Part shown: in pieces, positions 25,793 to 38,983 of the stretch | How positions within the stretch are numbered: the stretch's first letter is position 1 | Layout: every line of letters starts with the position of its first letter | NCBI RefSeq assembly: GCF_026157035.1 | Contig: NZ_JANJZA010000001.1 | Location: 1,839,001-1,903,000, forward strand | Source of the DNA: Sphingomicrobium nitratireducens | Lineage (GTDB): Bacteria > Pseudomonadota > Alphaproteobacteria > Sphingomonadales > Sphingomonadaceae | Direction: 5' to 3' | Length of the DNA stretch: 64,000 bases | Notes under the pieces: generated by a model | What the model was told of the DNA's origin: nothing | Database searches by the model: none | What the model saw: only the letters and a program-made list of their open reading frames with translations | Translations under genes and position numbers: made by a program

Positions 25793-26575
25793 ATGGCACG
25801 GCGCAGGCAGATTTACGAAGGCAAGGCGAAGATCCTCTACGAGGGTCCCGAGCCCGGCACGCTGATCCAGTATTTCAAGGACGACGCGACCGCCTTCAAC
25901 GCGCAGAAGAAGGGCCAGATCGCCGGCAAGGGGGTGCTCAACAACCGTATTTCAGAGCACATCTTTTCCTCGCTGGCGGGCATCGGGGTCCCGACCCACT
26001 TCATCCGCCGCCTCAACATGCGCGAGCAATTGATCCGCCAGGTCGAGATCGTGCCGATCGAGGTGGTCGTGCGCAACGTCGCCGCGGGCTCGCTCTCCAA
26101 GCGGCTCGGCATCGAGGAAGGCACCCAGCTCCCGCGCACCATCATCGAATATTACTACAAGGACGACGCGCTCGGCGATCCGCTGGTCGCCGATGAACAT
26201 ATCGCCTGCTTCGGTTGGGCGAGCCAGGACGAGATGAACGACATCGCCGACATGGCGATCCGCATCAACGACTTCATGTGCGGCATGTTCTCCGCGATCG
26301 GCATCCGCCTCGTCGACTTCAAGCTCGAGTTCGGCCGCCTCTACGACAACGACTATTCGCGCATCATCCTCGCCGACGAGATTTCCCCCGACGGCTGCCG
26401 CCTGTGGGACATGCGGTCGAACGAGAAGCTCGACAAGGACCGCTTCCGCCAGGACCTCGGCGGCGAAGCGGAAGCCTATCAGGAAGTCGCGCGCCGCCTC
26501 GGCCTGCTCCAGCGCGAAGGCGAGGATGCGGGCGCGGTGCTCGACCTCGACGCGCACCGCAACAAGAGGAAGTGA
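25793..26575 (+). CDS. purC: Phosphoribosylaminoimidazole-succinocarboxamide synthase
   Basis: 260 residues, normal length. It joins CAIR to aspartate using ATP in purine synthesis. '[12 protein letters not shown]' at the N-terminus, '[15 protein letters not shown]' and '[12 protein letters not shown]' followed by '[14 protein letters not shown]' are family landmarks for ATP and substrate binding. The next gene, priA, begins by overlapping its stop (GTGA at 26572), so the two are cotranscribed although functionally unrelated. Confidence 0.96.
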   Translation: MARRRQIYEGKAKILYEGPEPGTLIQYFKDDATAFNAQKKGQIAGKGVLNNRISEHIFSSLAGIGVPTHFIRRLNMREQLIRQVEIVPIEVVVRNVAAGSLSKRLGIEEGTQLPRTIIEYYYKDDALGDPLVADEHIACFGWASQDEMNDIADMAIRINDFMCGMFSAIGIRLVDFKLEFGRLYDNDYSRIILADEISPDGCRLWDMRSNEKLDKDRFRQDLGGEAEAYQEVARRLGLLQREGEDAGAVLDLDAHRNKRK

Positions 26576-28737
26576 GCGTCAGGCGCACCCGCGTCGTCAC
26601 CCTGAACGCGGCGCTCGGTCCGCTCGACTATCGCCTGCCCGACGGCATCGAGGTCGCCCCCGGTGACCTCCTCCAGGTCCCGCTGGGTCCCCGTCAACTG
26701 GTCGGCGTCGCGTGGGAACCCGACCGCCTCCCCACCGAGGAAGTCGGCGACAACCGCCTCCGCCCGATCCTCGCCAAGCTCGACGTCGCGCCCGTCCCCG
26801 AACCCCTCCGCCGCCTCGCCGAATGGACCGCGGACTATTACCTCTCCCCCCTCGCCAGCGTCCTGCGCATGGTGCTCCCCAACGCCGCCTTCGCCTCGCC
26901 CCGCCAGCTCGTCGAATACCGCCTCACCGGCACCGCGCCCGCGCGTCTCACCCCCCAGCGCCAACGCGCGCTCGAAACGCTCGAAGGCCGGCAGGGCAGC
27001 GTGCGCGAACTCGCCGCCCACGCCGAAGTCTCCGACGCCGTCATCCGCGGTCTCGTCAACGTCGGCGCGCTCGAGCCGGTGGAGATCGACGCCGACGCCC
27101 CCTTCCCCCTCCCCGACCCCGACTACGCCCCGCCCACGCTGAGCGAGGAGCAGGCAGCCGCCGCCTCCCGCCTCTCGGGCGCGATCGGCCAGGGCTTCGC
27201 GCCGATCCTCCTCGACGGCGTCACCGGCTCGGGCAAGACCGAGGTCTACTTCGACGCGATCGCCACCGCGCTCGGCGCAGGCCGGCAGGTGCTCGTCCTC
27301 CTGCCCGAGATCGCGCTGACCGAACCCTTCCTCACCCGCTTCACCCGCCGCTTCGGCTGCGAGCCCGTGGCCTGGCATTCGGATTTGCGCGCTTCCGAGC
27401 GCCGCCGTGCCTGGCGCGCGATCGCCAGCGGGGAGGCGAAAGTGGTCGTCGGCGCCCGCTCAAGCCTGTTCTTGCCGTATCGAGACCTCGGTCTGATCGT
27501 CGTCGACGAAGCCCACGAGACCAGCTTCAAGCAGGAAGACGGGGTCCAGTATCACGCCCGCGATGTCGCGGTGATGCGCGGACACTTCGAGCAGATCCCC
27601 GTGATCCTTGCCTCCGCCACGCCTGCCATCGAGACGCGCCACATGGTCGAGGTCGGGCGTTACGAGGAAGTCAGGCTCACCGAGCGCCACGCCGATGCAG
27701 CGCTGCCCGAGATCGCCGCGATCGACCTGACGCAGGACCCGCCCGAACGCGGCAGCTGGCTAGCACCGAAACTCGTCGACGAGCTTGCCGCAAATCTCGA
27801 GGCGGGCGAGCAGTCGCTGCTCTTTCTCAACCGCCGCGGCTTCGCGCCGCTCACGCTGTGCCGCCACTGCGGCTACCGCTTCCAGTGCCCCAACTGCACC
27901 GCCTGGATGGTCGAGCACCGGCTGATGCACCGCCTCGCCTGCCACCATTGCGGCCACGTCATGCCGCCGCCCGACGAGTGCCCCGAATGCGGCGAGGAAG
28001 ACAGCCTCGTCGCCTGCGGTCCGGGGGTCGAGCGGATCGCCGACGAGGTCGCAGCGCGCTTTCCCGAGGCACGCACCGCGATCGTCACCTCGGACACGCT
28101 GTGGAGTCCCGCCCGCGCCGCCGAATTCGTCCGCGCCATGGAGGCGCGCGAAATCGACATCGTCGTTGGCACCCAGCTGGTCACCAAGGGCTATCACTTC
28201 CCCGACCTGACACTGGTCGGGGTGGTCGATGCAGATCTCGGGCTCCAGGGGGGTGACTTGCGCGCGGCAGAGCGCAGCTTCCAGCAGATCGCGCAGGTCG
28301 CGGGGCGCGCGGGGCGCGGCGACAAGCCGGGGCGCGTGCTGGTCCAGACCCACGATCCCGATGCACCGGTCATCGCGGCGCTCGTCTCGGGTGACGGGCC
28401 GGGCTTTTACGCCGCCGAGACCGACGCGCGACGGGACGCCGCCATGCCCCCCTTCGGCAGGCTCGCCGCCATCATCGTTTCCGCAGAGGACGAAAAGGAA
28501 GCCGAAAGCGTCGCCGCCCGGATCGGTCGCGCGCGGCCCGAGGTCGAGGGAATGGCGGTCTACGGTCCGGCCCCGGCCCCGCTCGCCATGCTGCGCGGGC
28601 GCCATCGCCAACGCATTCTCGTGCACGCCGAACGCAAGCTCGACGTGCAGGACGTGATCCGCGACTGGCTAGGCGGGGTCGAGTGGCCCGGACGCGTTCG
28701 CGTCGCGGTCGACGTCGACCCCTACAGTTTCGTCTGA
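26572..28737 (+). CDS. priA: Primosomal protein N' (replication restart helicase)
   Basis: 721 residues from a GTG start overlapping purC. It recognises stalled forks and reloads the replicative helicase. The N-terminal DNA-binding domain runs to about residue 190. Helicase motifs include Walker A G-V-T-G-S-G-K-T at 216-223 and the DEAH box in 'VVDEAHE'. The zinc-binding insertion has '[13 protein letters not shown]', 'CHHCGH' and 'CPECGEE', eight cysteines as expected. Later motifs '[12 protein letters not shown]' and '[13 protein letters not shown]' are intact. The last 69 bases overlap the convergent CPBP protease gene. Confidence 0.95.
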   Translation: MSVRRTRVVTLNAALGPLDYRLPDGIEVAPGDLLQVPLGPRQLVGVAWEPDRLPTEEVGDNRLRPILAKLDVAPVPEPLRRLAEWTADYYLSPLASVLRMVLPNAAFASPRQLVEYRLTGTAPARLTPQRQRALETLEGRQGSVRELAAHAEVSDAVIRGLVNVGALEPVEIDADAPFPLPDPDYAPPTLSEEQAAAASRLSGAIGQGFAPILLDGVTGSGKTEVYFDAIATALGAGRQVLVLLPEIALTEPFLTRFTRRFGCEPVAWHSDLRASERRRAWRAIASGEAKVVVGARSSLFLPYRDLGLIVVDEAHETSFKQEDGVQYHARDVAVMRGHFEQIPVILASATPAIETRHMVEVGRYEEVRLTERHADAALPEIAAIDLTQDPPERGSWLAPKLVDELAANLEAGEQSLLFLNRRGFAPLTLCRHCGYRFQCPNCTAWMVEHRLMHRLACHHCGHVMPPPDECPECGEEDSLVACGPGVERIADEVAARFPEARTAIVTSDTLWSPARAAEFVRAMEAREIDIVVGTQLVTKGYHFPDLTLVGVVDADLGLQGGDLRAAERSFQQIAQVAGRAGRGDKPGRVLVQTHDPDAPVIAALVSGDGPGFYAAETDARRDAAMPPFGRLAAIIVSAEDEKEAESVAARIGRARPEVEGMAVYGPAPAPLAMLRGRHRQRILVHAERKLDVQDVIRDWLGGVEWPGRVRVAVDVDPYSFV

Positions 28738-29628
28738 AGCGAGTGCGCGCGCACGGCGGCGGCGGACCCACCAGGGCTGCATGACCTCGCCCTTGCGGAC
28801 CGCCTTCATCAGCAACCACAGGCCCGCCGCAGTCGCGAGCACCAGCGCGATCAGCGAGGCCTCCAGCCCGAATGCACCGCCCGAGAGGAGTTCGGGGCCG
28901 CTCATCTTCGCCGTCACCAGCCCTTCGACGTCATGGCCGGAGACGGGCACGTCGAAGACGAAGCCTTGCGTCACGTTCCAGCCGAAATGGATACCAATCG
29001 CGAGCCATAGCGATCTCGTCAGCATGTAGGCCGCACCGAGCAGCAGTCCCGCCTCTACTGCAATCGCGATCGAGGAGAACGTGGTGGCGTTGTCGTTCAT
29101 CTGGTGCGCGAAACCGAACAGGAGGGCGGTAATCGCAAGGGCCGCCCAGCTGCCGAGAAATTCCTCGATCCAGCGGAACAGGATGCCGCGGAAGACGAGT
29201 TCCTCCATGAAACCCGCGATCAGCCCGCCGCCCGCCAGGATGTAGACGAAGCCGTCGAAACCGCCCTCGCCGATAATGTTGTAGACGTCGAACAGCGCCG
29301 CGACGCCGACGATCGCGGACATCAGCAGGAACGAGCCGCCCACCCCGAGGCCGAGATCGCGCAAGGCATGTTCGCTCCGCAGGTCGTCGCGCTTGATCTC
29401 GCCGAGATGGCGGATGACCAGCTTGTAGGCCGCATAGCCGAGCCCGATGACGATGAAGGCGCCGACGAGGAGATCGTAAGGCGCAGGCACCGCGGACTGC
29501 ACATAAGGGCCGATCCGGCCGGTCACGAAGGACAGCGCCAGCATGATCGCCAGCGCGATCAGCATCGCGACCAGTGGAAAATCGACGATCTTTCGCCACA
29601 TCGGCTTGGTTGCGACGACGTCTGCCAT
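28669..29628 (-). CDS. CPBP family intramembrane metalloprotease
   Basis: 319 residues from ATG 29628, which has GGGGGAGG upstream. About eight hydrophobic helices. The protease signature is complete: Glu-Glu in 'FMEELVFRGILFRW' (E-E-x-x-x-R), 'FGFAH' and 'HFGWN' supply metal ligands and catalytic residues of the CAAX/bacteriocin-processing family. Bacterial members act in stress responses or peptide maturation, and the substrate here is unknown. The 3' end overlaps the end of priA on the opposite strand by 69 bases, adding a charged C-terminal tail of about 25 residues (Arg-rich, then Asp-rich). Confidence 0.9.
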   Translation of the reverse strand: MADVVATKPMWRKIVDFPLVAMLIALAIMLALSFVTGRIGPYVQSAVPAPYDLLVGAFIVIGLGYAAYKLVIRHLGEIKRDDLRSEHALRDLGLGVGGSFLLMSAIVGVAALFDVYNIIGEGGFDGFVYILAGGGLIAGFMEELVFRGILFRWIEEFLGSWAALAITALLFGFAHQMNDNATTFSSIAIAVEAGLLLGAAYMLTRSLWLAIGIHFGWNVTQGFVFDVPVSGHDVEGLVTAKMSGPELLSGGAFGLEASLIALVLATAAGLWLLMKAVRKGEVMQPWWVRRRRARALASDETVGVDVDRDANASGPLDPA

Positions 29629-29686
29629 GGACTTGCCTCCCCCTCGGTATGACGGGAGCGTGCGACCAAGGCGGACGCGTTGCAAG

Positions 29687-30736
29687 CTAAAGGTCGAGGC
29701 GGGACTGGTCTTCGCTCACTCCTTCGGCGGCAAGCAGCCTAGCCTTTCGCTCCAGCCCGTAGGCGTAGCCGCCGAGACTGCCGTCCGAGCGTACGACGCG
29801 GTGGCAGGGAATGAGGACGGCGACGTTGTTGGCCCCGTTCGCGCTCCCGGCCGCGCGCACCGCGCCGGGCTTTCCGACGGCAGCCGCGATATCGGCGTAA
29901 CTGCGCGTCTCGCCCGGCGGGATGCGGCGGAGCTCCTGCCACACGGCTTCCTGGAACGCGGTGCCCGCGACATCGAGCGGCAGGTCGGGCATGGCAAGCG
30001 GGGCGTCGACCGCCGCCAGTGCGCCCTCGACCCAGGCCCTGATGGTGCCATCGTCGGGCAGGATCCGGGCGTTAGGGAAGCGTGCGCGCAGGGCGTCCTC
30101 GTTCTCGTCGAAGCTCAAGCGGCAGATGCCCTTGGTCGTCGCCGCGACCAGCATCGGTCCTAGCACGCTGTCGGCGAGCGCGTAGCGGATGGTGACGCCC
30201 TCCCCGCCTTTCTTCCAGGCGGACGGCGCCATGCCGATGCGCTCGTCGGCATAGAAGCGGCTCGGGCTTTCGTAGCCGGCTTCGTAGACCGCGTCGGTCA
30301 CGCGCGTTTCGGTGGCGAGCGCGACTTCGACGCGCTGGGCGCGGCGGCGGCGGGCATAGTCGGCGGGAGAGACGCCGAGCGCGCGCTTGAAGACGCGCTG
30401 GAGGTGACCGGGGGAATAGCCAGTCGCTTCGGCGAGTTCGGCGAGGCTGGAAGGCCCCGCGTCGAGGAGGCGGGCGGCCTTCGCCACGGCGGCTTCGTCG
30501 GGCGCGACATCGTCCGGATGGCAGCGCTTGCAGGGCCTCAGACCCGCCTCGCGGGCGCCGGCACCATTTTCGAAGAAGCGGACATTCTCGCGTTTGGGAT
30601 GCCGCGCGGCGCAGGACGGTCGGCAATAGATGCCGGTGGTCAACACGCCGGTGACGAAGGCGCCGTCGGCGCGGCGGTCGCGGGCCAGCACGCGCTGCCA
30701 GCGTTCGTCGTCGGACAAGGTCATGAAATGGATCAT
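29687..30736 (-). CDS. ada: Bifunctional Ada: DNA repair methyltransferase and transcriptional activator
   Basis: 349 residues with the full three-part Ada layout. The N-terminal zinc domain has the phosphotriester-accepting Cys in 'GIYCRPSCAAR' and the second pair in 'PCKRCHP'. An AraC-type HTH follows ('ATGYSPGHLQRVFKRALGVSP'; key pattern G-Y-S-x-x-H-L-x-R-x-F). The C-terminal O6-methylguanine methyltransferase has 'IPCHRVV' with the acceptor Cys. It repairs alkylated DNA and, once methylated, activates its own regulon. The start is ambiguous between 30736 and an ATG four codons downstream; neither has a strong ribosome site. Divergent from the GNAT gene. Confidence 0.93.
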   Translation of the reverse strand: MIHFMTLSDDERWQRVLARDRRADGAFVTGVLTTGIYCRPSCAARHPKRENVRFFENGAGAREAGLRPCKRCHPDDVAPDEAAVAKAARLLDAGPSSLAELAEATGYSPGHLQRVFKRALGVSPADYARRRRAQRVEVALATETRVTDAVYEAGYESPSRFYADERIGMAPSAWKKGGEGVTIRYALADSVLGPMLVAATTKGICRLSFDENEDALRARFPNARILPDDGTIRAWVEGALAAVDAPLAMPDLPLDVAGTAFQEAVWQELRRIPPGETRSYADIAAAVGKPGAVRAAGSANGANNVAVLIPCHRVVRSDGSLGGYAYGLERKARLLAAEGVSEDQSRLDL

Positions 30737-30835
30737 GGCAGCAACTTCTAGCCGCGCCAATCTCGCGCGGCTTCCCGAAGCTTGCGGTCAATGTTTCACC
30801 TTGTGCGCGCCACCCTTCCGGCCCAGCGCCATCGC

Positions 30836-31303
30836 ATGGCCGGACGCACGATACACGAAGGGCAACTCGACCGTGACGACGTGCGCGCATTGCTCGCGCA
30901 GCATCACGCCGAGATGCGCGCCGACAGCCCGCCCGAGGCCTGTCACGTAATGACGGCCGACGGACTTGGCGCCCCGTCCATCCTGTTCCTGGCGATGCGC
31001 GAGGAGAACGGCACGCTGGTCGCGGTCGGGGCCCTGCGCTCGCTCGGAGACGGGCACGGCGAAGTGAAGTCCATGCGCGTAGCGGATGCCGCCCGCGCCA
31101 CCGGCGCCGGCAGGGCGATGCTGGAGGCCCTCCTCGAACGGGCACGCCGCGCAGGGATGACGCGCGTGTCGATGGAGACGGGCAACAGCCCGCTGTTCGC
31201 GGCGGCAAACCGGCTCTACGAACGCGCCGGTTTCGTGCGGTGCGGCCCGTTCGCGGGCTACAGCGACACCCCCTTCACCCATTTCTTCACGCGCGAAATC
31301 TGA
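30836..31303 (+). CDS. GNAT family N-acetyltransferase
   Basis: 155 residues from ATG 30836; an earlier ATG at 30791 would add 15 residues and cannot be excluded. The acetyl-CoA site is clear: strand 'GEVKSMRV' then 'ATGAGRAMLEALLERARRAG' (pattern G-A-G-R-A-M), and the later 'LYERAGFVRCGPF' motif. This group (COG0454-like, with 'METG') acetylates small amines or proteins; the substrate is unknown. It reads away from ada, and the shared promoter region invites, but does not prove, co-regulation by Ada. Confidence 0.85.
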   Translation: MAGRTIHEGQLDRDDVRALLAQHHAEMRADSPPEACHVMTADGLGAPSILFLAMREENGTLVAVGALRSLGDGHGEVKSMRVADAARATGAGRAMLEALLERARRAGMTRVSMETGNSPLFAAANRLYERAGFVRCGPFAGYSDTPFTHFFTREI

Positions 31304-31323
31304 CGTCAAAACGCGGGTGCGAC

Positions 31324-31431
31324 GCGCTTTTTTCCAAAAGCGCCGAGCCACGCCTTGCATCCTCTCGCACCCCTTGCTAGGGGCGCGCCAACCCATGGGG
31401 GGCGCACGGTTTTTTCCAAGACCGCAGCGCC
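31324..31431 (+). promoter_or_regulatory. Structured leader with three hairpins upstream of atpH
   Basis: The 164-base gap between the GNAT stop and atpH holds three inverted repeats: GCGCTTTT/AAAAGCGC (31324-31343), CGC-CCCC/GGGG-GCG (31366-31387) and GGCGC-CGGT/ACCG-GCGCC (31401-31431). The first and third share a TTTTTTCCAA loop sequence. The first could end the GNAT transcript. The others would lie in an atp leader RNA if transcription starts upstream. No confident -35/-10 was seen. Confidence 0.45.
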
Positions 31432-31467
31432 CCGTTCGTTGCATGGGCAATATACTCTGTTCGGAGC

Positions 31468-32031
31468 ATGACACGCGTGGAGAATTCCGGCGGCATCCGG
31501 GCCAGCTTGGCGGGGCGTTACGCCTCGGCGCTCTTCGGCCTGGCGCGAGACGAAAACCAGATCGACACGGTGGCGGCGAGCCTTGATTCGCTGCGCGCCG
31601 CGCTCGCCGAATCGGCCGAGCTCAAGGCGGTGGCGACTTCGCCGATGATCGACCGCGCCGCGGCCGTGAAGGCGATGGGCGCGCTGGCCAAGGAAATGAA
31701 GCTGGACGGGCTGACCGCCAACTTCCTCGGCGTGCTCGCCGACAAGGGCCGCCTGTCGCAGCTTGGCGCCGCGCTCGGTGCGTTCGACACGCTGCTCGCC
31801 GCCCATCGCGGCGAGGCCAAGGCCGAAGTGACCAGCGCCCACCCGCTCGACGACGCCCAGATCGAGGCGCTCCGCAAGAAGCTGTCGGCCCGCGTTGGCC
31901 GCGACGTTTCGGTCGAGCCCAAGGTCGACCCCGCCCTTCTCGGCGGCATCAGGATCCAGCTGGGCAGCCAGCTGATCGATGCCTCCGTCCAAACCAAACT
32001 CAACACCCTCGCTCAGGCGATGAAAGGCTGA
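31468..32031 (+). CDS. atpH: ATP synthase F1 subunit delta
   Basis: 187 residues, normal for OSCP/delta. It connects the peripheral stalk to the F1 head. '[10 protein letters not shown]' near residue 16 is the family's N-terminal hallmark, and the C-terminal '[22 protein letters not shown]' (pattern D-P-x-L-x-G-G-I-x-I) closes the family signature. First gene of the F1 operon; the F0 genes (atpB, E, F) are not here, as usual in alphaproteobacteria. A CGGAG site precedes the ATG. It is followed by atpA after two bases. Confidence 0.95.
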   Translation: MTRVENSGGIRASLAGRYASALFGLARDENQIDTVAASLDSLRAALAESAELKAVATSPMIDRAAAVKAMGALAKEMKLDGLTANFLGVLADKGRLSQLGAALGAFDTLLAAHRGEAKAEVTSAHPLDDAQIEALRKKLSARVGRDVSVEPKVDPALLGGIRIQLGSQLIDASVQTKLNTLAQAMKG

Positions 32032-32033
32032 AC

Positions 32034-33563
<1,530 letters not shown>

Positions 33564-33592
33564 TCAGAGGGACGAGCAGGAGACGCTAGCCG

Positions 33593-35942
<2,350 letters not shown>

Positions 35943-35947
35943 GCTCG

Positions 35948-36136
35948 ATGGCGGGGAGCGATCTTCGCCTCGAGGACTGCATCAACCGGGTCTGCCCGTG
36001 GTCGGGCGACCCGGTGCAGGCCGACAGCCTGACGCTCTACCAGGGCAAGGTGGTCGGCTTCTGCAACCCGGGCTGCCGGGACAAGTTTGAGAAAGCCGCT
36101 TCGCATTTCGACGCGGCGATCGATGGGAAGAATTGA
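35948..36136 (+). CDS. Small YHS/TRASH-like metal-binding protein inside the atp operon
   Basis: 62 residues. The spacing of cysteines and aromatics ('[12 protein letters not shown]', '[14 protein letters not shown]', then 'DKFEKA') follows the YHS/TRASH zinc- or copper-binding fold: C-P-x-x-G-x-P-V, a Y-x-G-x-x-x-x-F-C-x-x-C core and a helix starting Lys-Phe. One further Cys lies earlier ('EDCINRVC'). It begins five bases after the atpD stop and ends four before atpC, so it is cotranscribed with F1. No SD is evident, so coupling to atpD is likely. Related sphingomonad proteins are sometimes labelled glutathione S-transferase, which the sequence does not support. Role unknown; a metal chaperone or assembly factor is a guess. 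Confidence 0.8.
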   Translation: MAGSDLRLEDCINRVCPWSGDPVQADSLTLYQGKVVGFCNPGCRDKFEKAASHFDAAIDGKN

Positions 36137-36140
36137 GACC

Positions 36141-36401
36141 ATGGCCGACCTTCAGTTCGAACTGGTGACCCCGGAAAAGCAGCTGCGCTCGGAGAGCGTC
36201 CACATGGTCGTGGTGCCCGGCGTCGAGGGCGACTTCGGCGTGATGGCGGGCCACGCCCCATTCATGACCACGCTCAAGGACGGCTCGCTGGAAATCTACA
36301 AGACCGCCGGCGGCGAACCCGAGCGCGTGATGGTCTCGGGCGGTTTCGCCGAAGTCGGCGACAAGGGCCTCACCGTCCTCGCGGAGAAGGCGGAAGGCTG
36401 A
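36141..36401 (+). CDS. atpC: ATP synthase F1 subunit epsilon
   Basis: 86 residues, limited to the beta-sandwich domain. '[15 protein letters not shown]', '[23 protein letters not shown]' (pattern P-G-x-x-G-x-F-G-x-x-x-x-H-A-P) and 'VSGGFAEV' are typical. The C-terminal helical hairpin found in enterobacterial epsilon is missing, as in other alphaproteobacteria, so ATPase inhibition probably relies on another factor such as the zeta subunit, not seen here. Last gene of the operon, with a terminator 29 bases downstream. Confidence 0.96.
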   Translation: MADLQFELVTPEKQLRSESVHMVVVPGVEGDFGVMAGHAPFMTTLKDGSLEIYKTAGGEPERVMVSGGFAEVGDKGLTVLAEKAEG

Positions 36402-36429
36402 CATTTCTCGACCACTTGCGGACGTTGTC

Positions 36430-36455
36430 GGGCGGGCCTTCGGGTCCGCCCTTTT
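36430..36455 (+). terminator. Rho-independent terminator of the atp operon
   Basis: A 9-bp stem (GGGCGGGCC pairing with GGTCCGCCC, one G-T wobble) closes on a TTCG tetraloop and is followed by TTTT. This is a near-ideal intrinsic terminator. Confidence 0.93.
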
Positions 36456-36549
36456 CGTTTCTGACGACACCCTCATCAACCTTTTTGAAGGGTTTGCCGC
36501 TTATTTACCCAATAGATTTCCGATGAATTCGAACGGGGATGGGTTAGGC

Positions 36550-38085
36550 ATGAACGCTTTCGGTAACCGCAACGGCATGGGCGGCAAGGGCCAGCGCAAG
36601 AGCTTCGGCGTCGCGCGTCCGATGCAGGGCGCGCCGTCGAATCCCGCCCGCGAACAGCACGCGCCCGACGGTGGCGGCGAGCAGTTCCCCCCGCTCGACG
36701 AGCTCGAACAGGCCGGCACCGAAATCCCTGCGCCCAAGCCGCAGGGCGGCAGCCTGTCCGCGATGGACAAGCTCAACCAGCGCATGAACGACGAGGGCGG
36801 CAAGGAAGACAAGGCCGAGGGCTTCGAAGCCAGCGTCAACAAGATCAAGGACCAGGTCCTGCCCCGCCTGCTCGAGCGCGTCGACCCGGAAGCCGCCGCA
36901 ACGCTCGGCAAGGACGAGCTGGCCGAGGAATTCCGCCCGATCATCTCCGAGGTGCTCGCAGAGCTCAAGATCACGCTGAACCGCCGCGAACAGTTCGCGC
37001 TGGAAAAGGTGCTGGTCGACGAACTGCTCGGCCTCGGCCCGCTCGAGGAACTGCTCGCCGATCCGGCGGTCAGCGACATCATGGTCAACGGCCCCGACCA
37101 GACCTTCGTCGAGCGCAAGGGCAAGCTCGAACTGTCCAAGATCCAGTTCCGCGACGAGGAGCACCTGTTCCAGATCGCGCAGCGCATCGTGAACCAGGTC
37201 GGCCGCCGCGTCGACCAGACCACGCCGCTGGCCGACGCCCGCCTCAAGGACGGCAGCCGCGTCAACGTCATCATCCCGCCGCTGTCTCTCAAGGGCACGG
37301 CGATCTCGATCCGTAAGTTCTCCGACAAGCCGATCACCGTCGACATGATGCGCGGGTTCGGCTCGATGTCGGAAAAGATGGCGACGTGCCTCAAGATCGC
37401 GGGCGCGAGCCGCATGAACATCGTCATCTCGGGCGGTACCGGTTCGGGTAAGACGACGATGCTCAACGCCCTGTCGAAGATGATCGACCCGGGCGAGCGC
37501 GTGATCACGATCGAAGACGCGGCCGAACTTCGCCTGCAGCAGCCGCACTGGCTGCCGCTGGAAACCCGCCCTGCCAACCTCGAGGGCCAGGGCGCGATCT
37601 CGATCCGCGACCTCGTCATCAACGCGCTGCGTATGCGTCCCGACCGCATCATCCTGGGCGAAATTCGCGGACAGGAGTGTTTCGACCTCCTCGCTGCGAT
37701 GAACACGGGCCACGACGGCTCGATGGCCACGCTCCACTCCAACTCCCCGCGCGAATGTCTGGCGCGTATGGAGAACATGGTCATGATGGGCGACATCAAG
37801 ATCCCGAAGGAGGCGATCAGCCGTCAGATCGCGGATTCGGTCGACCTCATCGTCCAGGTGAAGCGTCTTCGCGACGGTTCGCGCCGTACCACCAACATCA
37901 CAGAGGTGATCGGGATGGAAGGCGACGTCATCGTGACGCAGGAACTGTTCAAGTTCGAGTATCACGACGAGACTCCCGACGGGAAGATCATCGGCGAGTA
38001 TGCCTCGATGGGCCTTCGCCCCTACACGCTCGACAAGGCCAAGCAGTTCGGCTTCGACCAGCCCTATCTCGAGGCCTGCCTCTAG
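36550..38085 (+). CDS. cpaF: CpaF/TadA-type secretion ATPase
   Basis: 511 residues. Hexameric motor of Flp/tad pilus assembly. ATG 36550 was chosen for its G-rich ribosome site; an ATG nine codons upstream has none. The N-terminal 110 residues are polar and low-complexity. The core has 'LGLGPLEELLADPAVSDIMVNG', Walker A 'GGTGSGKTTML', the Asp box 'ITIEDAAEL', Walker B 'RPDRIILGEIRG' and the His box 'TGHDGSMATLHSNSPRE'. No other pilus gene (cpaB, C, E, tadB, C) is adjacent, so it works with a distant cluster. Downstream is an imperfect hairpin at 38097-38119 without a T tract. Confidence 0.95.
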   Translation: MNAFGNRNGMGGKGQRKSFGVARPMQGAPSNPAREQHAPDGGGEQFPPLDELEQAGTEIPAPKPQGGSLSAMDKLNQRMNDEGGKEDKAEGFEASVNKIKDQVLPRLLERVDPEAAATLGKDELAEEFRPIISEVLAELKITLNRREQFALEKVLVDELLGLGPLEELLADPAVSDIMVNGPDQTFVERKGKLELSKIQFRDEEHLFQIAQRIVNQVGRRVDQTTPLADARLKDGSRVNVIIPPLSLKGTAISIRKFSDKPITVDMMRGFGSMSEKMATCLKIAGASRMNIVISGGTGSGKTTMLNALSKMIDPGERVITIEDAAELRLQQPHWLPLETRPANLEGQGAISIRDLVINALRMRPDRIILGEIRGQECFDLLAAMNTGHDGSMATLHSNSPRECLARMENMVMMGDIKIPKEAISRQIADSVDLIVQVKRLRDGSRRTTNITEVIGMEGDVIVTQELFKFEYHDETPDGKIIGEYASMGLRPYTLDKAKQFGFDQPYLEACL

Positions 38086-38190
38086 GGTTCCCGGGCGGGC
38101 GAAGGCGTCGCTTTCGCCCTCCACCCCCTTGCGTCCGTCGGCTGCGCCCTTCATGCAGGGCGCAACGATGTTGTTGCGGGGCCTTTCACC

Positions 38191-38973
38191 ATGCGTCTGT
38201 TCCTGATTGCGCTGGCCGGTTTGACGGCGTGCGCGGATGCGCCCGTGCGGGCCGAGCCCGTCACGCTCCAGGCAGCGATCGCGTCTCCCGTCCGCAGCGC
38301 GGCCAACCGCGCCCGTGACACACAGCGCCATCCTGCGCAAACGCTCGCCTTTTTCGGCGTCGAGCCCGACGACCGGGTCGTCGAACTGTGGCCGGGCGGC
38401 GGGTGGTACACCGAAATCCTTGCCCCCTATCTCGCCGATGCCGGTGAACTGGTGCTGGTGTCGAGCGAGGGCGGGCTCGGACCCGCGCGCGCCAAGGCGG
38501 GCGCCGACCCGGCGACCTACGGCAAGGTAAGGTTCGCGTCCCTCCCCGCTCCCGGCGGCGACGCGGGGCTCGGCGGAACTGTCGACGTGGTGCTGACCTT
38601 TCGCAACACGCACAGCTGGCTCAATGCCGAGCCGCCCCACGCGGCCGCGATGTTCGCCTCGGCTTTTGCCATGCTCAAGCCCGGCGGCACGCTCGGCCTC
38701 GTCCAGCACCGCCTGCCCGAGAACGGCGCGGCCGCTCTCGAAGGTCGCTCGGGGTACGTGAAGCAATCGACCGTCATCGCGCTGGCACAGGCTGCCGGTT
38801 TCGAGTTGGTCGAGACCAGCGAGATCAACGCCAATCCCAACGATAGCGCCGACCATCCCAACGGGGTGTGGACGCTGCCGCCGCGGCTCGACGCGTTCGA
38901 GGGCGAGCGCGCGCACTACCTCGCGATCGGCGAGAGCGATCGCATGACCCTCAAGTTCCGCAAGCCGGACTAG
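38191..38973 (+). CDS. Class I SAM-dependent methyltransferase with a signal peptide (COG4798-like)
   Basis: 260 residues. It starts with a 21-residue signal peptide ('MRLFLIALAGLTACADAPV'; the Cys at 14 might be a lipobox variant). The methyltransferase fold has motif I 'VVELWPGGGWYTEIL' and a Gly-rich acidic loop, then 'VVLTFRNTHSW' and 'LKPGGTLGLVQH'. The combination of an export signal with a SAM-using fold is unexpected, because SAM is cytoplasmic. COG4798 proteins with this feature are known but uncharacterised. It starts a run of genes: the acyl-adenylating enzyme begins ten bases after its stop. Confidence 0.85.
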   Translation: MRLFLIALAGLTACADAPVRAEPVTLQAAIASPVRSAANRARDTQRHPAQTLAFFGVEPDDRVVELWPGGGWYTEILAPYLADAGELVLVSSEGGLGPARAKAGADPATYGKVRFASLPAPGGDAGLGGTVDVVLTFRNTHSWLNAEPPHAAAMFASAFAMLKPGGTLGLVQHRLPENGAAALEGRSGYVKQSTVIALAQAAGFELVETSEINANPNDSADHPNGVWTLPPRLDAFEGERAHYLAIGESDRMTLKFRKPD

Positions 38974-38983
38974 GGAAAGAAGA

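Noticed and set aside
31441-31456. TATACT before atpH as a -10 promoter box
   Set aside because: It is only 12 bases from the start codon, would leave no room for the ribosome site and lacks a matching -35.
38097-38119. Hairpin after cpaF as an intrinsic terminator
   Set aside because: The stem is good but no T tract follows, so it is mentioned only with cpaF.
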